A stretch of 64,000 nucleotides of DNA from Culex pipiens pallens. Taxonomy: Eukaryota > Arthropoda > Insecta > Diptera > Culicidae. How positions within the stretch are numbered: the stretch's first letter is position 1; the number at the start of each line of letters is the position of its first letter. The translations under genes and the position numbers were made by a program. The notes under the pieces are model-generated. The model was given only the letters and a program-made list of their open reading frames with translations, made no database searches and was not told the DNA's origin. Location: the NCBI RefSeq assembly GCF_016801865.2, contig NC_068938.1, positions 116,028,615-116,092,614 of the forward strand, written 5' to 3'. Shown piece by piece: positions 44,898 to 56,462 of the stretch.

Positions 44898-45144
44898 CTG
44901 CGGATGAGATACAGGAACGATTACAGATTTAATAAAAGAGGTTCAATAGCATAACTTTGTTGTCAAAGGAATTCCTTCTACTCTTGCCGACCTGAACTTT
45001 GCCATAATATAATGCGCTTATTCTGTGGGAAAATACTACCCTAGTTATTTAATTACGGAAAGTTTGATGCCCTTTCAATGTGATTGTTTTCAATAGGACC
45101 TTTAAAAAATACCTAAATAAAATTTAGAATCTTGTAATAATCAT

Positions 45145-45319
45145 ACACTCAAAAAAATTAGTTCGCGTAAACGTGAACAGAGTTCATGCCACCGGGAACC
45201 AGGAAGAAAACTGTTCACTTTCATGGTGCAATGCACTATAAAAGTTGAACAGTTTTCTTCCTGGTTCCCGGTGGCATGAACTCTGTTCACGTTTACGCGA
45301 ACTCATTTTTTTGAGTGTA
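45145..45319. mobile_element. Palindromic MITE, 'TACACTCAAAAAAATTAG', 175 bp
   Basis: Terminal arms of about 75 bp mirror each other almost perfectly, from TACACTCAAAAAAATTAGTT through 'GTTCATGCCACCGGGAACCA' and 'AGAAAACTGTTCA' and back. Only about 25 bp separates them. The TACACTCA tip is shared with MITE family A. Confidence 0.9.
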
Positions 45320-45454
45320 ATAATGTCAAGTTTTAATGTTCTTGAGAAACAAAAAATACTCTTATTATAATAAGCTTCCTTCGAATGATCTATCCGACAT
45401 ATTCGGTTATCCGAAGCGTTTTTTTTCTACTGAATAGACCTATAAATCTACACA

Positions 45455-45715
45455 GCAAATAAAGCAGTAATCCAGCTGCGTGTGAAAGGCCCGGGTGTAA
45501 AATAAATTTGCATTATTTTATGAAATTCTGTGTAATATTACACCCTGAAATATGTAGCCCATCAGTATGGGAAACCTACATGACCGAAATGTCAAGCTCA
45601 CATATACGTTTATCCCTGCTATTTTAACATCAGTCTGACAGCCGAGCGGGCTAAGGCGCCAGTCCTTACTGTAGGTGCTGGGTTTGAGTAACGTCGGTTG
45701 CAACTTTTTTTTTGT
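45455..45715 (+). repeat. tRNA-like dispersed repeat, copy 1
   Basis: It shares 'GGGTGTAAAATAAATTT', 'GTAATATTACACCCTGAA' and 'TGTAGCCCATCAGTATGGGA' with the copy at 46193-46430. The 3' portion resembles a Ser/Leu-type tRNA: A box-like 'GCCGAGCGGGCTAAGGCG', then CCAGTCCTTACTGTAGGTGCTGGG. The two copies flank the second gap in the same orientation. Confidence 0.65.
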
Positions 45716-45951
45716 GTTTACAATAATTGTACATGCAACGTGTAATATAAAGTGTCTTTTTCGACGAAGGTGATGTGCATGCTTTTGCTTGCGATTTTAC
45801 CATCGGATTATTTGCTGTGTAATGAAATTTTTTAATTCTATTTCTATAAAACTTAAAATATGCATTAAAAAAAATATTTTAACTATTCTTAGTGTAGAAT
45901 TGTCCACAGAACCCGATAATGCAGTTTTTTCCGATTTGAATTCAGTTATCG

Positions 45952-46051
45952 NNNNNNNNNNNNNNNNNNNNNNNNNNNNNNNNNNNNNNNNNNNNNNNNN
46001 NNNNNNNNNNNNNNNNNNNNNNNNNNNNNNNNNNNNNNNNNNNNNNNNNNN
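45952..46051. other. Scaffold gap (100 N)
   Basis: It is exactly 100 N. Two direct copies of the same tRNA-like repeat stand on either side, so the true gap content may be repeat sequence. Confidence 0.98.
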
Positions 46052-46192
46052 TAACAACCGAAAAGCACAGGGTCTCGAAACAAGAATAACAAAATTGAAA
46101 AAAAAAAAAATAAAAAAATTCATTTTCTTTGAGAAAAACATGATGAAAACCACTTCTTGAAGTACTTTGAACACTTCTTTAACATGCTCACA

Positions 46193-46430
46193 CAGCAAAA
46201 AAAGGAGTAATCCAACTGCATGCAAAAGGCCTGGGTGTAAAATAAATTTTGAATTATTTTAAGAAATTCTTTGTAATATTACACCCTGAACTATGTAGCC
46301 CATCAGTATGGGAAACCTACTTGACTAATATGTCAAGCTCATAAGCTTATCATTCTTCATCTGTTTGATGGCCGAGGGGGCTAAGGCCCCAGTCCTTACT
46401 GTTGGTGCTGGATTTGAATCTAATATAACT
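46193..46430 (+). repeat. tRNA-like dispersed repeat, copy 2
   Basis: Same family as 45455-45715. It ends with 'GGCCGAGGGGGCTAAGGCCC' and 'CCAGTCCTTACTGTTGGTGC', then a degenerate B-box 'GGATTTGAATCTAA'. The tRNA-like part is at the 3' end, the reverse of a usual SINE layout. Confidence 0.65.
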
Positions 46431-46912
46431 TTAATTTGAATTATAAACTTTTTAAAGCCAGGTGCATAGTAGATAAGATTAATGTTGAAATCAAATGCGC
46501 TTTTTTCGTTTGCATTAAAGGTAGAACAATTTTTAATTGCCGGGTTGTTTGATAAACTCTAATACAGCAACAAAAAGATCTACGTTGCAGCAGAGAGATG
46601 CGCACTAGGCCGTCCCAAAAAAATGAAAAGTTGTCAAATCTTCGGTGCTCACCCCTAGAATGATAGAATAGGATGTCAGGAACAATGTTTTCATACAACA
46701 AAAAATTCCCAAAAATGGTTTACAACTCGTGCGCGGAGCTTGAATGAAAAAAGTGCATTTTCGAGTATTTTTCAGAAATTCGAGTAACAATCATACTAAA
46801 GTCATTCAAATTAGGTCGCCATGGGCTTCAAGTTATTTGCATTTTAGTGAACAAAACGTGACGAATTTTCAAAATTCTTGGTATATAAGCTTTTCTAGCA
46901 TAAAACATTGGC

Positions 46913-47154
46913 TACACTCAAACCCCGATGGTTTGACACCAACTGTTGTCAAACGAACGGGGTCACTTTTTAGTTTGACATCCCGTTCACACGGAGTTCA
47001 CACACACTATTAAACGTTTGTTTTGGTAGTGTGCGTGAGCGCCTTGTAAAAAGTGACAGTTCGTCACTTTTTAGTTTGACTTTGACCAACCAACGGGGTA
47101 CAAACTAAAAAAGTGTCAAACGAAAAAGTGACCAACCACCGGGGGTTGAGTGTA
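46913..47154 (+). mobile_element. MITE family A, second copy
   Basis: It has the same ends and internal sub-repeats as 14250-14491. In the opposite arm of the host palindrome the site reads GGCTACTATGA uninterrupted, so this insertion duplicated TA. Confidence 0.9.
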
Positions 47155-47709
47155 CTATGATTACAAACGGGAAGGCATATATTTTGGATATTTTTATTTT
47201 GCTCGCTCAAAAACAATATTTGTTAATAACATTTCATGAAAAAACATGACATTTTCTCACAATGTGACGTAAATAAATATCAATTTTATTAAAGTTCATA
47301 TCTCCATACTGTGAACGTGATTTTTTTTTATGTATGTACATTCGAATGAAACAAATTCATTTATTACTTTTTATTATTGACCCTGAGTTAGGCCATGACT
47401 CTTTTTACTTGGAAGACGATATTCGAAGATAAACGACAACTGGTAGTATCTTAAGCAAATTCATTTATAAAAAACTATTTTTTTCAAAAAAAAAGTTACC
47501 CATTAGAGCTTTATTTGTTCATATCGAGAAGAGCACAGAGCAGTACTTATAAAATTGTCGTTTACGTCACATTGTGAGAAAATCTCATGTTTTTCATGAA
47601 ATATTATTAACAAATATCGTTTTTGAGTGAGCAAAATAAAAATATCCAAAATATATGCCTTCCCGTTTGTTGTCATAGTAGCCAATGTTTTATGCTAGAA
47701 ACGCTTATA

Positions 47710-48180
47710 TACACCCAAACGGCGGTCGCATGATTGTGATGCATGGCGGCATGAAAGTATATCAGAATCTGCATGAAAACTGTCCTCATGCATTTTTTGC
47801 GATATAGGGGTATGACATTTTTGCCCGTTACCGACAATTATCGACATTATCGACGGCTTTTTGTTGTGTTTCACAAAAAAACCCTAACAGAACGAGGATT
47901 GAACCACCAACTTCTTAGTTATTGATCCGACACGCTACCACCGCGCCATGGACGCTTGATGAAATGTGAGGGACAGAGCGCGAACATATTGTTCTCTCCG
48001 GAGTGTTGCTCGGGAACGGGCCAGCATTATATGTGTTGGTGAGAACTGCAGATCGCTGAAATGTTTACACGCGGGCAAAAATGATCTACGGGCTTACTGC
48101 AAAAAATGTTATAAAATGTGACATTTTCTGTAGCAAATCCACTGTTGCAGATTTTGAGATATATTTTTCCTTTGGGTGTA
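47710..48180. mobile_element. 471-bp TIR element containing a tRNA-like sequence
   Basis: The ends are TACACCCAAA and TTTGGGTGTA. The mirror arm of the host palindrome gives the empty site GCTTATATACCAAG, so insertion was at TA. Internally, about 47893-47962 on the minus strand resembles a tRNA: A box 'CATGGCGCGGTGGTAGCG' and B box 'GGTGGTTCAATCCT'. No ORF. Confidence 0.8.
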
Positions 48181-48736
48181 CCAAGAATTTTGAAAATTCA
48201 TCACTTTTTTCACTAAAATGCAAATATCTCGGCTTTGCGTGAACATAGATTGAATGTTATAAAAAGAAAAATGATCTCCGAAAAATTTCCTAAAAGCTGA
48301 ATGCATTAATTTTGGCTGCCACATTTTTTGGCTCGTTTTGGGGAGTGATTTTTGATTTTTTTTGGCTAAAAAATACATTTTTTTCTCCCTAAAACGCCCT
48401 GCCATGCCCAAAAACAAGCTTTTATGGAATATGTCTGTACAGGGAATTTGTTCAGGAGACATTAAACTATAACTTGAAGCCCATGGCGACCAAATTTGAA
48501 TGACTTTAGTATGATTGTTACTCGCATTTCTGAAAAATACTCGAAAAATGCACTTTTTTCATTCAAGCTCCGCGTGCGAGCTGTAAATTTTTTTGGGATT
48601 TTTTCGTTGTATGAAAACATTGTTCCTGACATCCTAATCTACCATTATAGGGGTGAGCACCGAAGATTTGACAACTTTTCATTTTTTTTGGGACGGCCTA
48701 ATGTGCACTAATTTAACATTTTTGGTAACATGCAAT

Positions 48737-50380
48737 TTACAAATTATTCAGCATTTTCTGACAACACATGCTACAAGCCAAAAGGTCAAAAATTTTAACA
48801 CTCAATTGGTCATGGACACGGAAAATGTGCGGAGGAGGAGTCGTACGAGTGGAATAAATCGAAAAATTTAATTGCGGTTCGTTAAAAAGTAAACGTGAAG
48901 ACAAAAATTGAGATGAAAGAGGCGGTAAGGACAAAGGATCGCTGGCTGGAATGGCCTGGCCTGACTTGGCCACGTCTATTTAGGAGGCTGATGCTCATTT
49001 TTCTCCATGATCTTCCGTGTTAAATACGCTTCGAATTTGGAAACGATATGTTGCACGTATGCTCTCCACCAAACAATAAGCTTCCTTCCTAGGTGGTATA
49101 CCATCAAACAGCACAACACAACCACTGACTGGCCTGGTCGAGAGAAATAATAATAAAGCATAATTTATGATACATTCAGACTGAAAGAGATCGTACCGCA
49201 ACATCAAAGGGAAACATATTTTGTCGGAATGCCGACATTGTGATGCGGTAGTATTTTTTCGTAGCTTGTGGCATTTTCTCCTTGTTCACACATAATCATG
49301 TTTGACCACCAATCAGATCGAGTTTGCGTACGTACGCTAAACGCTGTCCCTGTGTGTGCCTGTTTGTATGTACGGCGGCATTGAATTAATCGTTTCCAAT
49401 TATGCAAATTAGCGGCAGGAGTGAGAGAGGAGAGTATATTCTTCGCGTTGATCGTGTTATGTTAATTATTTTCGAGCTTTGTCGCGTCAGTGTGGCACAT
49501 ATTGGCAGCAGTAGGACGACAAGTGGCTGGTGGTTTGGGGCCTACCGCCTATGCTACCGTTGTCCGGCTTTGGGAAGCTGGAAAGGCGTTTGAAAGCCCT
49601 TGATAGAATAGCTGTTTTATCTGTTAAAATTGGAAAATTATGCAATTTATTTTTTTTTAAATACCTTTTCAACCTTTTCAAAGTATTTTTTTTTAAATGA
49701 TTTGATGTAGACACTTTGTAACTAAAAAAACAGTAAAATTTTCATTGTGGTTAGAGACGAAGCTTCTGTAAAATGTTTTAATAAGATTTATTTAAAAACT
49801 GATCTATGCCAAAGTCGGCTTATTATTATATAACAGTTTGAGACCATTCATAAACCACGTGGACTCTTTATTCGAAATTTCAGACCTTCTCAGTAGTAGC
49901 CCAGTCCACCCACACATATAAAAAATAAAAAGAGGTTATGTTCGCAAAATCGAGTTTTTACTAGTTAAACTAGATTTTTTTTGAACTCATGACTATTTTT
50001 CCTCGCACGTCCAACAAATCACCTTTCACCAAGAGAACCTTAAATTGGTTGAAGCGACAAGAAGTTATGATTTTTTTTTGTAATATGTGATTTTTGCGAA
50101 AATCGACGAAAGTAACAACTTTTTGAACGACTCTAACACGGGGTAGGTCATCCTAACGGCAAAAAAAAAAAGGTGCAGGTGGTTATGTTCTACATGACCA
50201 ATATGACAAAGAACTTTGTACAAAACTCCTAAAAAATATTCTATTTTATTTTATATTTTTAAAACATTGCCTATGTATTTAATCCTAAATAATTTATTCC
50301 TATGAAATGTTTTCAATCTCTGGCACCTATGTGGAAATAAATTGCCAAAACAAGTATGGTTCGGAAAATGTCCAATCAAA
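48737..50380. other. Non-coding DNA left of the satellite
   Basis: No conserved exon recognised. At about 49846-49880 'CCATTCATAAACCACGTGGA' is a fragment of the CACGTGG MITE. Otherwise featureless AT-rich sequence. Confidence 0.5.
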
Positions 50381-50389
50381 ATGGTAATT

Positions 50390-52490
50390 TTCATGTCCAG
50401 TATCAAAAACCATGAATTTTGATACCCATATTGCCCCAAGTCGAATAGTTCGATTAATGTCCCCCCGGTAGAACCTTTCCGGGGGCACTGGCCACTCCGG
50501 GTGTGGCCAATCCGGTCAAAATGGCCATTTTCATTACCAGTTTCAATAACCATGAATTTTGATACCCATATTGCCCCAAGTCGTATGGTTCGATAAATGT
50601 CCCCACGGTAGAACCTTCCCGAGGGCACTGGCCACTCCGGGTGTGGCCAATCCAGTCAAAATGCCCATTTCCATTATCAGTTTAAAAAACCATGAATTTT
50701 GATACCCATATTGGCCCAAGGCGTATGGTTCGATTAATGTCCCCCGGTAGAACCTTCCCGAGGGCACTGGCCACTCCGGGTGTGGCCAATCCGGTCAAAA
50801 TGGCCATTTTCATTACCAGTTTACAAAAACATGAATTTTGATACCTATATTGCCCCAAGTCGTATGGTTCGATTAATGTCCCCCGGTAGAACCTTCCCGA
50901 GGGCACTGGCCACTCCGGGTGTGGCCAATCCAGTCAAAATGGCCATTTTCATTACCAGTTTCAATAACCATGAATTTTGATACCCATATTGCCCAAATTT
51001 GTATGGTTCCGTAAATGTCCTCCCGGTAGAACTTTCCCGAGGGCACTGGCCACTCCGGGTGTGGCCAATCCAGTCATAATGGCAATTTTCATCACCAGTA
51101 TCAAAAACCATGATACGCATATTGCCCCAAGTCGTATGGTTCCGTAAATGTCTGTGGTTCTGTAAATGTCCTCCCGGTAGAACCTTCCCTCAGGGCAATG
51201 GCCACTCCGGGTGTGGCCAATCCTGCCAAAATGTTCATTTTCATTATCAGTATCAAAAACCATGAATTTTGATACCCATATTGCCCAAATTTGTATGGTT
51301 CCGTAAATGTCCTCTCGGTAGAACCTTCCCTCAGGGCAATGGCCACTCCGGGTGTGGCCAATCCTGCCAAAATGTTCATTTTCATTACCAGTATCAAAAA
51401 CCATGAATTTTGATACGCATATTGCCCCAAGTCGTATGGTTCCGTAAATGTCCTCCCGGTAGAACCTTCCCTCAGGGCACTGGCCACTCCAGGTGTGGCC
51501 AATCCTGCCAAAATGGCCATTTTCATTACCAGTATCAAAAACCATGAATTTTGATACCCATATTGCCCAAATTTGTATGGTTCCGTAAATGTCCTCCCGG
51601 TAGAACCTTCCCTCAGGGCAATGACCACTCCGGGTGTGGCCAATCCTGCCAAAATGTTCATTTTCATTACCAGTATCAAAAACCATGAATTTTGATACCC
51701 ATATTGCCCAAATTTGTATGGTTCCGTAAATGTCCTCTCGGTAGAACCTTCCCTCAGGGCAATGGCCACTCCGGGTGTGGCCAATCCTGCCAAAATGTTC
51801 ATTTTCATTACCAGTATCAAAAACCATGAATTTTGATACCCATATTGCCCAAATTTGTATGGTTCCGTAAATGTCCTCCCGGTAGAACCTTCCCTCAGGG
51901 CAATGACCACTCCGGGTGTGGCCAATCCTGCCAAAATGTTCATTTTCATTACCAGTATCAAAAACCATGAATTTTGATACCCATATTGGCCAAATTTGTA
52001 TGGTTCCGTAAATGTCCTCCCGGTAGAACCTTCCCTCAGGGCAATGGCCACTCCGTGTGCGGCCAATTCTGCCAAAATGGCCATTTTCATCACCAGTATC
52101 AAAAACCATGAATTTTGATACGCATATTGCCCCAAGTCGTATGGTTCCGTAAATGTCCTCCCGGTAGAACCTTCCCTCAGGGCAATGGCCATTCCGGGTG
52201 TGGCCAATCCTGCCAAAATGGCCATTTTCATCACCAGTATCAAAAACCATGAATTTTGATACGCATATTGCCTCAAGACGTATGGTTCCGTAAATGTCCT
52301 CCCGGTAGAACCTTCCCTCAGGGCAATGGCCACTCCGGGTGTGGCCAATCCTGCCAAAATGGCCATTTTCATTACCAGTAACAAAAACCATGAATTTTGA
52401 TACCCATATTGCCCAAATTTGTATGGTTCCGTAAATGTCCTCCCGGTAGAACCTTCCCTCAGGGCAATGGCCACTCCGGGTGTGGCCGAT
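50390..52490. repeat. Satellite array, about 15 units of 139-141 bp
   Basis: The marker 'CATGAATTTTGATAC' recurs at 50411, 50551, 50691, 50830, 50969, then 51261, 51402, 51543, 51684, 51825, 51966, 52107, 52248 and 52389. The period is 139-140 bp on the left and exactly 141 bp on the right. One unit near 51110-51170 is deleted and rearranged. Units contain 'CTCCGGGTGTGGCCAATCC' and two alternating variants ('GCCCCAAGTCGTATGG' and 'GCCCAAATTTGTATGG'). Long minus-strand frames run through the array, but only because 141 is a multiple of 3. Confidence 0.95.
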
Positions 52491-55088
52491 ATCCTACCAA
52501 ATTGTTCCCAATAATTTCGGTATTCCGGTGACCGTTCTGGCTACCGTCAATAACTTCTTGGACCTCCTCTCAAGTTCGTGCACCACCTGCGTGTGTGTGT
52601 GTGAGCAATAAAATTCCCAACGTAAGGTCCGTCTTTGATGACAGTCTGATGGACACTAAATCCTCCAGAGGCTAACTTTTAGCTTAAATAGTTTTCACGG
52701 CATCTATGCAACAGAAACAGAATGTCACGCCGAGGGCTTGCGACGGTAACGCTACATTTTCGAAAAATTTTGCATTGACACCGCAGATAGAGCTTTAAGA
52801 CAAAGTCCTTTGTCAAAAAAAAAAAATGCGGGTTGAATTTTTACGACCAGGAAACCCCCAGATCAATTTTGAGCACGATATGAGCACTTTTGTTTTCGAA
52901 CGTGCTGTTTCCGAGGGAAATTGCTGCATAAAACTTTTGTATGGACATCTCCGAAGTTTGTATGGAGAAACCGATGATGCAAAGTTACTGGTTCGGACAA
53001 AAGCAATCGATGGACACATTTCATCCATCGTAAAATGTTGTACAATGAATTTCTCTCATGGAAAACAAAAAAGATCTTTTAAAATCAGAGAGTTGAATTC
53101 TTAGTCCTAGAAAAACTCATCAAGGAGTTACACACAGTCGTGCGAACCTTGTTCATCTGTATGTGGTCTGTAAACACGAACCCTTCACACGAATCGTGTA
53201 GACTGTAGGAAATGTTTTTTGTTTCTATTTAAACGGAGTCAGCAGCACACTTCTGTCTCCCAGCGCTCGCTCTTCGGTCATTCAAACGTAATGGATTTCA
53301 GAGAGTGAGCTATCAATTAACTCCGCTGTACGTAGGGGAAGAGATTGTGCACTAGCAGCAAATTGAATGTTGTTCAACTCCATTAAATAATTATTATAGG
53401 GTTATGTAAACATCGACCAGACAGGATAATTTCTACATTTAGTCGGCAGTAGTTTGAGTTCGAAGAGCTATTTGTAAAACTGATGCAACGGCAAAAAAAT
53501 ACAACGACTCATTTTGTATAAACATTCCTGAAGGAGTCCTAACATAACAAATCTAAACTTTACAAGTTGATATTTTGATAAGGATTTTTCGTTGTATAAA
53601 AATAAATCAGTTCCTGAATCATTCATTTTTCCAAAGTTTTCGTTGCCTTACAAAGTTACAATCTGCCATGGTTATTTATATTTTTACATTTTCGTAGAGA
53701 ATTTTCTTTCAACAGAGATTTTCCAACTTATTGTTGAATTAATAAATGAAATTTTAAAGGCAGAAAAACTCCAATTATAGAAACGATAAATAGACTGTCA
53801 ACAAGTCAAGACGCAGAGCACCGAAAGTACCAGGTCAAAAAGGGCAACGTTAATTATTTAACGAGAATTGTTGCGTTCAACTTTTTAATTCACCGCAGCA
53901 TCATCTTTTCATCATTTCTCCAATTTCCCTCTGGTTGGACCACCGTTCTTTTCTTTGTATACAACACTTGTGGCAGGTCGCATAGCTGCGGCGAGGCTGT
54001 GGCTTCTGGAAAATCATCAACCGCCGAGGAGATTCAGTAAACTAAATTTCTGATCTTCATCCTTTTCATAAAATTATAAGTACCACTGAAACCGGCGGAG
54101 AGTAGAGCAGAAGAGAGGATAACTTGTTTTCTTCTTTGCTTTCCCCTCTTCTATTCATCAGTTCATTTCATTAAAGTTGTATAATTTAATTCTATGCTTA
54201 CAATAGGTGCACGCAACACCGTCCAACGTACGAATTAAAAAAAGAAAGAGAGTTTCTGAACAAGTCGCATTTTGATCTACAAGTTGTTTGAAAAATTCTT
54301 GACTTTAATCAACAAAGAAATAAAAACGATCATTTAACAAATAAAAACATAAATGTTTTTAAATGTTCTATTAAACCAGAAAAAAGCATAAATGTTATTT
54401 AATTTACTTATTAGCAGTTGATTCCTTACATAAGATCAAAGATAAACATTTGCGTGTAATCAATAGCGATAGAAGTCGGACGGTAACGCCTGTCTTTTGG
54501 TTGACACTGACATGAGACTTGCAAAAATCAATTATTTGCTAAAAAAATTCACTATAATTGAAAAGTGATATCAATCAATCGGGATCTTAATTGGAACTTA
54601 TGTTAAGTTAATAAACAAAACAAAATAACAATATGTTGTTTTTTTGTAAGCTCTGACTAAATATCGATACCCGTGTGCCCTTTGAACTATCTAGAAATGA
54701 TTCCCAGCAGGCTTAGTTCAAGAGAGCACACGGGCATCGACATAGAGTTTTATTTGTGAAGCGTCGGAAATAGCTACCCCAACGGTAGGTGTATTTCATG
54801 AAGGTACACAGATTTAAACATTTCTCCAGGGTTTACCTTGGGTTTTCTTCTACACACAAAGGAAACCGCAGACAAAGTCACAAGTTGGTTGGTATATATG
54901 CTCGTAGCTTTTAGGTTTCTGCCTTCGGGGTTACTTTTCCGTACGGACTGGGCTGCACACCAATAGATGCTGGTTTGGAAATTGATCAGTTGGACGTTCT
55001 GCGGATTGATTGAAGGCGTAAGGGAGCACTTGATACTTGGCGTTCGGCCCGAAAAGGTCAATAAAGGCACTTGATTATTATTTTCGTA
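52491..55088. other. Non-coding DNA right of the satellite
   Basis: AT-rich, with no conserved exon. An imperfect hairpin at about 54663-54742 ('ATACCCGTGTGCCCTTTGAA' with 'TTCAAGAGAGCACACGGGCA') may be a tiny MITE. A short GC-richer open stretch at about 54930-55065 (-) is not recognised. Confidence 0.45.
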
Positions 55089-55321
55089 TACACAAAAAAA
55101 TATTCCCGAATGTTACATCATTTATGATGTAACACTTTTGCACGTCATTAAACATTTAAATTTAAATGCAATTTGATGTAAATTTGCAACAAATTACACG
55201 TAAAAACATGATTTTACGTGTGATTCAACCGTTTACGTCGAATTTCAAGTTTACATCAACTGTGTTTACATGTGATTCATTTTTTCCGTGTCGAGTAAAT
55301 TCACATATTTTTTTCTGTGTA
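55089..55321. mobile_element. MITE 'TACACAAAAAAATAT', 233 bp
   Basis: The left end TACACAAAAAAATAT and the right end ATATTTTTTTCTGTGTA are inverted repeats. Internal 'TTACATCA'/'TGATGTAA' motifs are mirrored. It is non-coding, and the flanks fit a TA target. Confidence 0.75.
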
Positions 55322-55699
55322 GTGCAAAAAAATCTTCCTCATAAGTAAAAATAGATTTTTTTACTTGCCTAAACTAGATATTAGTATTTTTTTTTAAAAC
55401 TATATTTTAATCTAAGATGTGAATCATTATTTAACAGGATATGTATATTAAACTAAAACCTGTAATTTTAAAAATCATCTGTCAGTTATACAGGTGACAC
55501 GAATGCCTTTACATTGCCATTGCATTAGAATGCATTGAAACATCACAAGCGTTAAAGCGGCCAGGCCTACTGCGTAAAGCCGTATCCAGGGTTACCAGGT
55601 AAAAATTAGAAAAATCTGGCAAAGTATCGATTAAAAATCTGAAAAAAAAAACTGGCAGTCGAAAATCTAACAATTCAGAATGGTGAAGGGGAGGGAGGA

Positions 55700-55814
55700 T
55701 ACCGTCATCAGGGGTGACATTGGGTCTGGGGGTGAGATTGGGTCATACAAATTTCAGCATTTTTGTATGACCCAATCTCACCCCCCAGACCCAATGTCAC
55801 CCCTGATGACGGTA
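55700..55814. mobile_element. Near-perfect 115-bp hairpin element
   Basis: 'TACCGTCATCAGGGGTGACA', 'TTGGGTCTGGGGGTGAGATT' and 'GGGTCATACAAA' are mirrored in order, with only about 10 bp of loop. Arms of about 52 bp are almost identical. A transcript through it would form long double-stranded RNA. Confidence 0.9.
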
Positions 55815-56385
55815 CGAATTAATTCAAAAGTTTGTAGAATTTAGATGGATTAACTAATGTTATGACCTCAAGAATGTTGAATTTACATTTTCATTTTTGA
55901 AAATCACACCCTATTTTTTTTAAATTGTCAATTAAATTTGTTCGTTTTAAACAAAAAGATGTTCAAAATGGACATTAAGTGTAAAATCTGGCAAAATCTG
56001 TCAATATCTGGCACAGAGAAGGGTCAATCTTTATTCTGGCTGACACATGAAAAATCTGGCATTCCCAGATTTATCTGGCAACCTGGCAACCCTGGCCGTA
56101 TCGCAGAGATGACTCGTAATTGGGTTGAGTTTGAGCACTGAGTGTTCGAACAACAACACAATTCTGAATCGACAGGGTAGGAAGAAGCTTGGGGACACAC
56201 CATACGCTCCGAGATTTGGTTGTATTCGTTGGGAGCACCATGCTAAGAAGGTTTGGAACTCCGGGACCCTCTGAGTTGGGACTTTGTTTTTCCACGAATG
56301 CCCTGTATACTATTTGCCGTGGTTATAGCGCCACAACTCATTCTCTGTAACAGTATTCTTAATTCCAGTCCACGCTCCCCAAGTC

Positions 56386-56462
56386 GTCATGGCCAAGTGG
56401 TTAGCATTTTTGCTTACCAATCCAAAGGACGGAGGATCGAACCCCGCCTCGAGCGACTTTGA
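56386..56462 (+). repeat. tRNA-like sequence, degenerate
   Basis: 'GTCATGGCCAAGTGGTTAGC' contains an A box, and 'GGAGGATCGAACCCCGCCTC' contains a B box and T-arm. A short acceptor-like AGTCG/CGACT can pair. The anticodon arm is poor, so it is a tRNA-derived repeat rather than a functional gene. Confidence 0.5.

Larger units (their letters stand above)
46600..48709. mobile_element. Large fold-back element with an insertion in each arm
   Basis: The outer ends ('TAGGCCGTCCCAAAAAAATG' left, 'TTTTTTGGGACGGCCTA' right) begin inverted arms. Paired blocks are 'TTGTCAAATCTTCGGTGCTC', 'TGAATGAAAAAAGTGCATTT', 'ACAATCATACTAAAGTCATT', 'TCTAGCATAAAACATTGGC' and 'ACGGGAAGGCATATATTTTG'. The centre is about 47276-47560. 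The left arm is interrupted by MITE A (46913-47154), the right arm by a 471-bp element (47710-48180). The intact opposite arm shows each empty site. No transposase is visible. Confidence 0.88.

Noticed and set aside
50961..52474. Two overlapping minus-strand open frames of about 460-476 codons
   Set aside because: They run through the 141-bp satellite, and the period is divisible by three, so a stop-free unit gives a long frame in more than one register. No domain is present.
50390..52490. CRISPR-like array
   Set aside because: Units are 139-141 bp of continuous repeat with no unique spacers, in a eukaryotic genome.
54930..55065. Open minus-strand stretch beginning near 'SAFIDLFGPNAKYQV', considered as an upstream Wnt5 exon
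   Set aside because: No Wnt motif, and only a weak GTAACC donor. The expected Cys-rich Wnt wording ('RRWNCS') is absent.
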